From the NCBI RefSeq assembly GCF_003427025.1, contig NZ_QVAI01000009.1, positions 62,001 through 126,000 on the forward strand: 64,000 nt of DNA, written 5' to 3'. The notes under the pieces were generated by a model. The model had not been told where the DNA came from. It did no database searches and saw nothing but the letters and a program-made list of their open reading frames with translations. The translations under genes were made by a program, and so were the position numbers. Positions 25,435-35,060 of this stretch are shown here, piece by piece. This stretch comes from Jiangella endophytica (GTDB lineage: Bacteria > Actinomycetota > Actinomycetes > Jiangellales > Jiangellaceae). Position 1 is the stretch's first letter, and every line of letters begins with the position of its first letter.

Positions 25435-26259
25435 ATGGCGACGTACACGCACGGCCACCACGAGAGCGTCCTGCGCTCGCACACCTGGCGCACGGTCGCG
25501 AACTCGGCGGCGTACCTGCGCGACCGCCTGCGGCCGGGGGCGGACGTGCTCGACGTGGGCTGCGGGCCGGGCACCATCACGACGGAGTTCGCGTCGCTGG
25601 TGGCGCCCGGCCGGGTGGTCGGGCTCGACGCGTCGGACGAGGTCATCGCCCAGGCCGCGGCGCAGAACGGCGCCGACGCCGTCGAGTTCCGCACCGGCGA
25701 CGCCGCCGCGCTGCCGTTCGACGCCGCGAGCTTCGACGTCGTCCACGCCCACCAGCTGCTGCAGCACGTCGCCGACCCGGTCGCCGTGCTGCGCGAGCTG
25801 GCCCGGGTCGCCCGGCCCGGCGGCGTCGTGGCGGCGCGCGACTCCGACTACGCCGGCATGTTCTGGTACCCGCGGCTGCCCGGCCTGTCCGAGTGGCTGG
25901 AGCTGTACCGGACGCTGGCGCTGGGCAACGGCGGCGAACCGGACGCCGGTCGGCGGCTGCTCTCGTGGGCGCACGAGGCCGGGCTGCCCGACGTCACCGC
26001 CACCGCGAGCGTCTGGTGCTTCAGCACGCCGGAGGACCGCGCGTGGTGGGGCGGCCTGTGGGCCGACCGCGTCACGTCGTCGGCGTTCGCTGACCAGGCG
26101 GTCGGCCGTGGCCTCGCGACCACATCGGACCTCGACCGCCTGGCCACCGCGTGGCGCGAGTGGGCCGGTCACGCCGACGGCTGGTTCGTCGTTCCGCACG
26201 GTGAAATCATCGCCCGGGTCACCGGGTTCGAGTTCGTGCCATCGGCCTCACACCACTAG
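25435..26259 (+). CDS. Class I SAM-dependent methyltransferase
   Basis: 274 residues from ATG 25435. Motif I is VLDVGCGPGTIT (residues 40-51), followed by VVGLDASDEVI, GDAAALPFDAASFDVVHAHQ and the post-motif LARVARPGGVVAARDSDY. This is the UbiE/Methyltransf_11 type. The acceptor cannot be told. It is followed after 9 bases by the glycyl-tRNA synthetase, so the two may be transcribed together. Confidence 0.88.
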   Translation: MATYTHGHHESVLRSHTWRTVANSAAYLRDRLRPGADVLDVGCGPGTITTEFASLVAPGRVVGLDASDEVIAQAAAQNGADAVEFRTGDAAALPFDAASFDVVHAHQLLQHVADPVAVLRELARVARPGGVVAARDSDYAGMFWYPRLPGLSEWLELYRTLALGNGGEPDAGRRLLSWAHEAGLPDVTATASVWCFSTPEDRAWWGGLWADRVTSSAFADQAVGRGLATTSDLDRLATAWREWAGHADGWFVVPHGEIIARVTGFEFVPSASHH

Positions 26260-26268
26260 GGTTTCCCC

Positions 26269-29280
<3,012 letters not shown>

Positions 29281-29441
29281 CGTTGCGTCTCTCGGGCGGG
29301 CCTGCGGTCGTGGCCTGTGGGTCGTGGCCTTTGGGGCTGCGGCTCGTGTGATCGGGCCTGTGGGTCGCGGTCTGTCGGCTCCGGCCCGTCGTTGGCGGTC
29401 GGTCGCCGGTCGGTCGGCAGCGGTCTGTTCGTCGTCGTCTG
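29281..29441. repeat. Intergenic G/T-rich imperfect tandem repeats
   Basis: The 161 bases between the convergent GlyRS and hydrolase genes consist largely of degenerate copies of GGCCTGTGGGTCGTGG-like and GTCGGTCGGTCGCCGG-like words. No gene is seen. The ending CGCCCGTAGGGTGGGCACCC contains a short hairpin that may terminate the minus-strand gene. Confidence 0.45.
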
Positions 29442-30296
29442 TCAGTGCCCGCCCGTAGGGTGGGCACCCTCCCTATCGGGGCGGGGCATCACGGCGGTCC
29501 GCTGCGCGTGATGGTCGCGGACCAACCAGCCCGTCGTCAGCCGCGGATCGTCGTCACCGCGGCCGGCGGCCAGCTCGTCGAGGTAGCGGCGGTCGGCGTC
29601 GAGCCGGCGGCGCAGCTCCGCGTGGTCGCCAACATGGCCGTGACCGGGCACGACGTGACGCACGTCGTGCGCCAGCGACTCGAACAGGTCCAGCGCGTGA
29701 TGGTAGTCGCCGAGCGGATCGGCCGCGTCGAGGTCCAGCAGCGGCACCTCCACGTCCGAGCACATGTCGCCGGCGATCAGCACCCCGTCGGCCAGGAGCG
29801 CGGCGTGGCCGGGTGCGTGCGCCCGGTGCTCGACGACCTCGACGCGGCGGCCGCGCCACGGGAGGCCGGTGCCGCCGCCGGGGACCGGGGTGAGCCGGGC
29901 GAACAGCTGGCCGTCCGTTCCGGGCGCGTCGGTGCGTGCCTCGGCCAGGCCGTCGTCGCGCCCGGCGGCAGCGGCGGCCGCGGAGGCTGCCGTCGCGAAC
30001 CGGGGCACATCGCCGCCGAGCGCCCGGCTCCACAGCACGTGGTCCCAGTGCGGGTGGGTGGCGAAGCCGGCGGCGACGCGCAGTCTCCGCCCGGACAGGT
30101 CGGCGGCGAGCTCGTCCAGCTCGGCCGGCGTGATGCCCGGGTCGACGACCAGGCAGCTTCGCCAGGGACCGTCGCCAGGTCTCGCGGCCGGCTGCGCCGC
30201 CCTCCCGGCGTTGCCGGTCACCACGGTCGTGGTGCTGGTGCAGAACGCGTGAGTGGCGACCAGGACGTTGCGGGTCACTTCGGCAAGGCCGGCCAT
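29442..30296 (-). CDS. Metallo-beta-lactamase-fold hydrolase
   Basis: 284 residues. The zinc-binding motif is ATHPHWDHVLW near residue 79; further ligands are likely in HAPGHAALLADGVLIAGDMCSD (His and Asp) and VVPGHGHVGD. This is the order of the MBL superfamily. The substrate is unknown; the lack of specific features excludes a confident assignment as lactamase, glyoxalase II or lactonase. It is divergent from the iron-binding lipoprotein gene with 65 bases between starts. Confidence 0.88.
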   Translation of the reverse strand: MAGLAEVTRNVLVATHAFCTSTTTVVTGNAGRAAQPAARPGDGPWRSCLVVDPGITPAELDELAADLSGRRLRVAAGFATHPHWDHVLWSRALGGDVPRFATAASAAAAAAGRDDGLAEARTDAPGTDGQLFARLTPVPGGGTGLPWRGRRVEVVEHRAHAPGHAALLADGVLIAGDMCSDVEVPLLDLDAADPLGDYHHALDLFESLAHDVRHVVPGHGHVGDHAELRRRLDADRRYLDELAAGRGDDDPRLTTGWLVRDHHAQRTAVMPRPDREGAHPTGGH

Positions 30297-30336
30297 AGGC
30301 CGACGGTACCGGCCGGGGGCCGCCCGCGATGTCCCG

Positions 30337-30355
30337 CTAAGGCCAGCCTATCCTT
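30337..30355 (+). promoter_or_regulatory. IdeR/DtxR-type iron box
   Basis: CTAAGGCCAGCCTATCCTT fits the palindromic pattern AAGGnnAGnCTnnCCTT, close to the DtxR/IdeR consensus AGGTTAGSCTAACCT. It ends 6 bases before the start codon of a siderophore-binding protein, so iron-loaded IdeR/DmdR would block its transcription. Confidence 0.75.
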
Positions 30356-30361
30356 GCTCCC

Positions 30362-31414
30362 ATGTCGCTTCGTGTCGCGGGCCGCCGGCTCGCCCTCGTC
30401 CTGACCGTCCCGCTCCTGCTCCTCGCCGCCTGCGGGGGTGACGACGGTGACGACGGCGCCGCCGCCACGAGCGAGCCGGACCCGTCCTCGTCCGACGCGG
30501 CGAGCGGAGAGTTCCCCGCCTCCGTCGAGCACCGCTACGGCACCACCGAGCTGACGGAGGCGCCGCAGCGCGTGATCACGCTCGGCTTCAGCGACCAGGA
30601 CGCCGTGCTGGCCTTCGGCGTCGCGCCGATCGCCGTCACCGACTGGTACGGCGAGCAGCCGCACGCGATCTGGCCGTGGGCGCAGGACGAGCTGGGCGAC
30701 GCCGAGCCGGTCGTGCTCAACGAGGGCGCGTTCACCGGCATGCAGGACTTCGACTACGAGACCATCGCCGAGCTGGAGCCCGACCTCATCATCGGGCTCT
30801 ACACCGGCATGACGCAGGAGGAGTACGACACGCTCTCGGTCATCGCGCCGACCGTCGCGTCGTCGCCGGACTACCCCGAGTACGGCATGCCGTGGCAGGA
30901 GACCACCCGCATGGTCGGGCAGATCCTCGGCCAGGCCGAGCGGGCCGACGAGCTCGTCGCCGCCGTCGACCAGCAGTTCGCCGACGCCGCGGCGGCCCAC
31001 CCGGAGTTCGCCGGCGTCGAGATGGTCGTCGCCGAGCAGTTCGAGCCCGGGTCGTCGTTCGCCCGCAGCGCCACCGACCCGCGCACCGTCTTCATGACCC
31101 AGCTCGGCTTCGTGCTGCCAGCCGACATCGCCGAACTGGCCGGCGACCTCGACGGCGCGCCGATCAGCGACGAGCTGATGACCCAGCTCGACCGCGACCT
31201 CCTCATCTGGAACGTCGGGCACGAGGCCACCCTGCGCGAGCAGATCGAGGCCAAGCCGCTCTACGACCAGCTCCAGGTCGTTCAGGACGGGCGGGTGTTG
31301 TTCATCGAGGACCCGCTGGTGTCCGGCGCTCTGACGTGGTCGTCGGTGCTCAGCCTCCCGTACGCGCTGGAGCAGCTGGTGCCGCAGCTCGCCACCGTCG
31401 TCGGCGGCGCCTAG
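30362..31414 (+). CDS. Iron-siderophore ABC transporter substrate-binding lipoprotein
   Basis: 350 residues from ATG 30362. Lipoprotein signal with lipobox LLLLAACGG (Cys near 24) and an acidic linker, then a FepB/FhuD-type binding fold: APQRVITLGFSDQDAVLAFG, YETIAELEPDLIIGLYTGM, LLIWNVGHEATLREQI and RVLFIEDPLVSGALTWSSVL. It would capture ferric siderophores outside the membrane. No permease or ATPase genes are adjacent, so it must use a transporter encoded elsewhere. No ribosome site is seen before the ATG and the iron box is immediately upstream, so the transcript may be leaderless. The TAG stop lies in a CTAG bordering an inverted-repeat element. Confidence 0.92.
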   Translation: MSLRVAGRRLALVLTVPLLLLAACGGDDGDDGAAATSEPDPSSSDAASGEFPASVEHRYGTTELTEAPQRVITLGFSDQDAVLAFGVAPIAVTDWYGEQPHAIWPWAQDELGDAEPVVLNEGAFTGMQDFDYETIAELEPDLIIGLYTGMTQEEYDTLSVIAPTVASSPDYPEYGMPWQETTRMVGQILGQAERADELVAAVDQQFADAAAAHPEFAGVEMVVAEQFEPGSSFARSATDPRTVFMTQLGFVLPADIAELAGDLDGAPISDELMTQLDRDLLIWNVGHEATLREQIEAKPLYDQLQVVQDGRVLFIEDPLVSGALTWSSVLSLPYALEQLVPQLATVVGGA

Positions 31415-31757
31415 ATGAGTGAGTCCGTATGGGCTCGTCGGGCAGTGTGTGGCTGTGGCGCCGGGCGGCATGGCCGATGTGGGCAGGCGATGGCGCTCGT
31501 TGTGTCGCCGGAACAGCAACAACAGGGCCACCACCATCGTGCTACCCGTTCCACACCCGGGCGCGAGACACCTCACCCGCGTCAGGACCGGACCGAGTCC
31601 CGAACAACGCACTGAAAGTGGCCCGCGGCGGGTGAGGTGCATCCGCACCGACCGAGGAACGCTCCCAACACGCTTCAGCCCAGCCGCCCACACCCGGCAT
31701 CACCGCACGACGACCCCGCTCACGACCTCCAACGATCAATCGGACTCACTCATCTAG
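31411..31757. mobile_element. 347-bp MITE-like element with perfect 13-bp inverted ends and CTAG borders
   Basis: Left end CTAG + ATGAGTGAGTCCG (31411-31427); right end CGGACTCACTCAT + CTAG (31741-31757). The 13-base ends are exact inverted repeats. The interior has no convincing gene and does not obviously match the interior of the element at 8664. The left CTAG holds the stop codon of the plus-strand binding-protein gene and the right CTAG holds the stop of the minus-strand methyltransferase gene. Confidence 0.7.
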
Positions 31758-32389
31758 GACGCGGGGGAGCGGGCCCAGAACAGTTCGTGCCCGCTCCCGC
31801 CCTCCGGGACGAACTCCTGCCGCTCGACGGTGAGGCCGGCGGCCTCGAGCCACTCCCGGTACGTCGCGGCGTCGGCGTGACTCCACCACATGGTCGCGCC
31901 GCCGCCGAGCCAGTCGTCCTCGCTGCCGGTCCAGGCGTCGTGACCGGTGGTGGCCACGAACAGCCCGCCCGGCCGCAGCCAGCCGGCGATCCGCTCCAGC
32001 AGCGGCGGCTGTTCGGCCAGCGGGATGTGGATCAGCGCGTACAGGCACACGACGGCGTCGAACGCGCCGGCCGGGAGCTCGACCGTCGTCGCGTCGGCGG
32101 CGAGGAACGTCGCGCCGGGCACCAGCGCGCGGGCGCGAGCGATCTGCACCTCGCTGAGATCCACGCCGGTGACGGCGAACCCGGCGGCGGCGAGGTCGCG
32201 GGCCACCGGGACGCCGTTGCCGCAGCCCAGGTCCAGGACGCTCGCGGCCCGCGGCAGCCGGCCGGTGAGCTCGTCGACCCACCGGCGGTGGCTCTCCGGG
32301 TCAGCGTCGTCGGCCCGATAGTGGTGCGAGACGGCGTCGTAGCCGCGGCGGACGATCTCTTTGGCGTCGATGTCACGCTGATCGGTCAC
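31754..32389 (-). CDS. Class I SAM-dependent methyltransferase
   Basis: 211 residues from ATG 32389. YDAVSHHYRADD lead, motif I SVLDLGCGNGVPVARDLA (about 51-68), GVDLSEVQIARARALV, FLAADATTVELPAGAFDAVV and the post-motif LRPGGLFVATTGHDAW. The closing VERQEFVPEGGSGHELFWAR is typical of small-molecule methyltransferases of this type. The acceptor is unknown. The TAG stop is in the right-hand CTAG of the element at 31411. Confidence 0.88.
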   Translation of the reverse strand: MTDQRDIDAKEIVRRGYDAVSHHYRADDADPESHRRWVDELTGRLPRAASVLDLGCGNGVPVARDLAAAGFAVTGVDLSEVQIARARALVPGATFLAADATTVELPAGAFDAVVCLYALIHIPLAEQPPLLERIAGWLRPGGLFVATTGHDAWTGSEDDWLGGGATMWWSHADAATYREWLEAAGLTVERQEFVPEGGSGHELFWARSPAS

Positions 32390-32425
32390 GGCTGGTCACG
32401 CTACTCCGTCGATCTTCATGAGAAT

Positions 32426-32470
32426 CGCGGCAAATCGGGCGAAAGTTCTTCCGAGGTGACGAAGATCGCG
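32426..32470 (+). promoter_or_regulatory. Upstream motif shared with asparaginase and deacetylase genes
   Basis: GCGGCAAATCGGGCG, GTTCTTCC and GGTGACGAAGATCG are in the same order as at 3056-3092 and 20070-20105. Here the block lies about 70-115 bases before the TTG start of a cell-wall-anchored protein. Confidence 0.35.
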
Positions 32471-32540
32471 CTACCGTCCGGGGCTTTGGTGTGGGCCGTA
32501 CCTACGGCCTATGTATCCGAAGTTCCGAAGGGGGGCGACC

Positions 32541-33290
32541 TTGCGAAAGGTCACCATAGCGATCATGGCCGGACTGGCCCTGCTGTTCGGCGGCGCATTG
32601 CCGTCGTGGGCAGAGGTGCCCGACCCGGCGACGTCCACCGAAGCACGTGACGAGGCCAAGGCACCTGACGCGACCAACTGCGACGACTACGCGCAACCGT
32701 TCGACGGTGAGTCGTGGTGCGATCCTGGTGTCGAGGACTACGACTGCGATGACATCCCGCAGGAGTACTGGCCGATCCAGCTCGTTCCGGGGTCCGACGA
32801 CCCGTATGGCCTCGACGGCGACGGAGACGGGTGGGCCTGCGGTGACCCGCCGGGCGGTGGCGAAGAGGAGCCGCCGGCCGAGGAGCCGCCGGCGGACGAG
32901 CCGGGTCCGTGCGCCCACTACGCCGACTCCGCGGCGTGGTGCAGCGACACCCACGGCGACTACGACTGCCCGGACATCGACGACGCCTACAAGCCGATCG
33001 AGCTGTTCGACGCCGAGCTGGACCCGTTCCACCTGGACCGGGACTCCGACGCGGTCGGGTGCGAGACCGGTGAGGACGACGACGGCGGCACGGATGACGA
33101 CGACGCAGGCGACGACGGTGCCGGGGCGGGCGCCGGGGGCGGCACGGCCGCGGGCGGCACGGCCGACGGTGACGGCGAAGCACTGCCGAACACCGGCGCA
33201 GGCGACCTCGCACCGCTCTGGCTCGGGGCCGTCGCGCTGCTGGCGGCCGGTGCGTTGCTGGTGATGCGCCGGACGGCGGCCCAGCGCTAG
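32541..33290 (+). CDS. Sortase-anchored protein with two Excalibur-like calcium-binding repeats
   Basis: 249 residues from TTG 32541, chosen over ATG 32511 because GAAGGGGGG lies just upstream and the protein then begins MRKVTIAIMAGLALLFGG, a clean signal peptide. Two Cys-rich units (NCDDYAQPFDGESWC to LDGDGDGWACG; CAHYADSAAWC to LDRDSDAVGCE) resemble Excalibur domains with a D-x-D-x-D calcium loop, separated by a Pro/Glu linker. An Asp/Gly spacer precedes LPNTG at about 215, a hydrophobic segment and a basic tail, the standard sortase signal. It is probably attached to the cell wall; function unknown. The TAG stop is followed directly by a GAGTGAGTCCG element end. Confidence 0.87.
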   Translation: MRKVTIAIMAGLALLFGGALPSWAEVPDPATSTEARDEAKAPDATNCDDYAQPFDGESWCDPGVEDYDCDDIPQEYWPIQLVPGSDDPYGLDGDGDGWACGDPPGGGEEEPPAEEPPADEPGPCAHYADSAAWCSDTHGDYDCPDIDDAYKPIELFDAELDPFHLDRDSDAVGCETGEDDDGGTDDDDAGDDGAGAGAGGGTAAGGTADGDGEALPNTGAGDLAPLWLGAVALLAAGALLVMRRTAAQR

Positions 33291-33303
33291 CTGAGTGAGT
33301 CCG
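33287..33303. repeat. Solitary CTAG-CTGAGTGAGTCCG element end
   Basis: CTAGCTGAGTGAGTCCG matches the ends of the elements at 8664, 8968 and 31411 in all but the first two bases after CTAG, and continues GATT as at 8985 and 31740. CTAG contains the stop codon of the Excalibur-like gene. No partner end is visible up to the next gene, so it is a decayed or single-ended copy. Confidence 0.65.
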
Positions 33304-33358
33304 ATTGTGCCAGCCGGGCGAGCTGGTGCACCGGGTGAGTTCCTCGCCGTCTTGCGCG

Positions 33359-33530
33359 CGTCGGGAGGGGGTTGTGCCCGCTCTGGCGGGACAGACTCCC
33401 TCCCGACGGCTGGGCCGGGCGCGTTCCTGGCGTGCGTGAAGGGTGAGTGACTACTGCTGCGGCGGCAGTAACTCACCCTCGACGGTCACGACGGGTGGTC
33501 CGGCGCAGCCACAGCGGCGCCGGACCACCC
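33359..33530. terminator. Three successive hairpins between convergent genes
   Basis: Hairpin 1 spans 33359-33408 (CGTCGGGAGGG with CCCTCCCGACG around an inner CCCGC-TCTG-GCGGG stem). Hairpin 2 is near 33444-33478 (GGGTGAGT and ACTCACCC with inner ACTGCTGC/GGCAGT). Hairpin 3 has exact 14-base arms 33493-33506 and 33517-33530 (GGGTGGTCCGGCGC and its complement). They probably terminate transcripts from both sides. There is no gene in 33291-33534. Confidence 0.6.
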
Positions 33531-33534
33531 GCCG

Positions 33535-33816
33535 TCAGGAACGGTCGAGGTTCTCGCGCAGCCAGTCGCCGCACTCGCGCGAGAAACCGACCCACGACGC
33601 TGGCGCCCCGGTCACCTCGATGACCAGCAGCTCGTCGTCGGGGTGCATGTGCAGCCACAGCGCGTCGCGGACCTGGGTGAGGCTCATTCGCGTCTCGACC
33701 AGCCAGGTCGAGTCGAGACAGTGCCAGTACGCCCCGAATCCCTCGAGCGCGTCGAGCAGGTGGTCGTAGCTGTGTCCAGGCGTGTTGGCGTCGTAGCTGA
33801 CCAGCATCATCGCCAT
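33535..33816 (-). CDS. Small SinR/Cas2-like-fold protein
   Basis: 93 residues from ATG 33816. The start LVSYDANTPGHSYDHLLDAL, then FGAYWHCLDSTWLVET, MSLTQVRDAL and DDELLVIEVTG match a small bacterial family annotated as SinR-like, with a ferredoxin-like fold related to Cas2/VapD: beta1 with an Asp, an alpha-1 helix, and a W-LV strand. No CRISPR array or cas gene is near. Function is unknown; relatives of this fold include RNases and toxins. It is a single gene, divergent from the LacI-family regulator. Confidence 0.6.
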   Translation of the reverse strand: MAMMLVSYDANTPGHSYDHLLDALEGFGAYWHCLDSTWLVETRMSLTQVRDALWLHMHPDDELLVIEVTGAPASWVGFSRECGDWLRENLDRS

Positions 33817-33939
33817 GTCCAGCGTTCCTCCACGTGATCGGCGGCGAAGCGGCGAACGCTATCCAGGGGGTCGGACACAACGTGACGGGTGCGCTAAGGG
33901 CGCGGCCTTTGACAGTGCCGCCGCCGCGGCCCTACGGTA

Positions 33940-33955
33940 GCTCATACGTAGTAGC
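33940..33955. promoter_or_regulatory. LacI-family operator, copy 1 (autoregulation)
   Basis: GCTCATACGTAGTAGC, centred on TACGTA, lies 20 bases before the regulator start. Nearly the same sequence occurs twice before the FAD-enzyme gene (37549 and, inverted, 37590). LacI regulators bind such palindromes with a central CG. Confidence 0.7.
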
Positions 33956-33975
33956 ACTGGGTGAAGAGGGAGCGC

Positions 33976-35013
33976 ATGGCCAAGCGTCGCGAACGGGCCC
34001 CACGCCAAGCGGATGTCGCCAGGTTGGCCGGGGTGTCGCAGTCGGCCGTGTCGAAGGTCATCGCCGGCGGCGCCGAGGCGGCACGTATCCCCGAGGCCAC
34101 GCGCCGGAAGGTGCTCGAGGCGGTCAGGGAGCTCGGCTACGTCGCGAATCCGTCGGCGCGCAGCCTGCGCAACAAGCGCAACATGCTCCTCGGCGTCCAC
34201 ACCTTCGAGCCGGTCTTCCCGCATGCGCGGGAGAGCTTCTTCTTCGAGTTCCTGCTCGGCATCGAGGAGCGCGCCGAAGAGCTGGGCTACGACCTCGTGC
34301 TGTTCACCTCGACCGGCGCGTCCGACGGCCGGCGACGGGTGTATCGCAACGGCGTCAACCGCCTGAACCTCGCCGACGGCAGCGTGCTGCTCGGCGCCGT
34401 GACGGACAAGGGCGATCTCGCGCGGCTGGCGGGCGAGGGATATCCGTTCGTGCACATCGGCCGCCGGGAGGTTCCCGGCGCCGAGTTCCCCTGCGTCGTG
34501 CCCGACTACCGTGGCGTCACCGGCGAGATCGTCGACATGCTGGCTGACCAGGGGCACCGCCACCTCGCCTATCTGCGCGCCACCTTCGGCCTGGAGCCGT
34601 ACGAGGACCGCCGGCGCGGTTACGCCGAGGCGGTCGCCCGGCTGGGTCTCCAAGACCGCTCGCCGGGGGCGCGCGGTGAGTCCGGCCTGACCACGGAATG
34701 GATCGAAGAGCTGATCAGCGGCCCCGAGACCGCCGTCGTGGCCGAGAGCCTGCCGCTTGCCGACCTGCTGGCCGCCGAGCTGCGGATCCGAGGTCTGCGC
34801 ATACCCCGCGATCTGTCCGTCGTCGTGCTCGAGGACCTGGCGCCGGAGGTCACGACGCCGTGGGTCGCCCTGCAGATCCCCAGAGTCCAGATCGGCCGCA
34901 CGGCGATCGATGTGCTGGTCGACGTGCTGGAAGACCCCGACGGTGTCGCCGAGAGCACCGTCGTGCCGTGTTCGGTCGTGCCGGGGGCCACGGTCGCCCC
35001 GGCCCCGCGTTGA
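33976..35013 (+). CDS. LacI-family transcriptional regulator of the carbohydrate cluster
   Basis: 345 residues from ATG 33976 with GAGGGAGC upstream. The N-terminal HTH is QADVARLAGVSQSAVSKVIA with the hinge helix PSARSLRNKRN; the rest is a sugar-binding periplasmic-type fold (LLGVHTFEP, LVLFTSTGASDGRRR, DYRGVTGEIVDMLADQGHRH). It is followed after about 47 bases by a GH3 gene on the same strand. The repeated operator suggests it represses itself with the GH3 gene, and the separate operon starting at 37632, until the sugar is present. Confidence 0.92.
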   Translation: MAKRRERAPRQADVARLAGVSQSAVSKVIAGGAEAARIPEATRRKVLEAVRELGYVANPSARSLRNKRNMLLGVHTFEPVFPHARESFFFEFLLGIEERAEELGYDLVLFTSTGASDGRRRVYRNGVNRLNLADGSVLLGAVTDKGDLARLAGEGYPFVHIGRREVPGAEFPCVVPDYRGVTGEIVDMLADQGHRHLAYLRATFGLEPYEDRRRGYAEAVARLGLQDRSPGARGESGLTTEWIEELISGPETAVVAESLPLADLLAAELRIRGLRIPRDLSVVVLEDLAPEVTTPWVALQIPRVQIGRTAIDVLVDVLEDPDGVAESTVVPCSVVPGATVAPAPR

Positions 35014-35060
35014 CGACATCACCACGACTCCGGGCTCGCGTGCCCGGATGAGGAGGGACC

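Noticed and set aside
33535-33816. Cas2 of a CRISPR-Cas system
   Set aside because: The resemblance is only at fold-family level; no repeats, cas1 or other cas genes are in the window.
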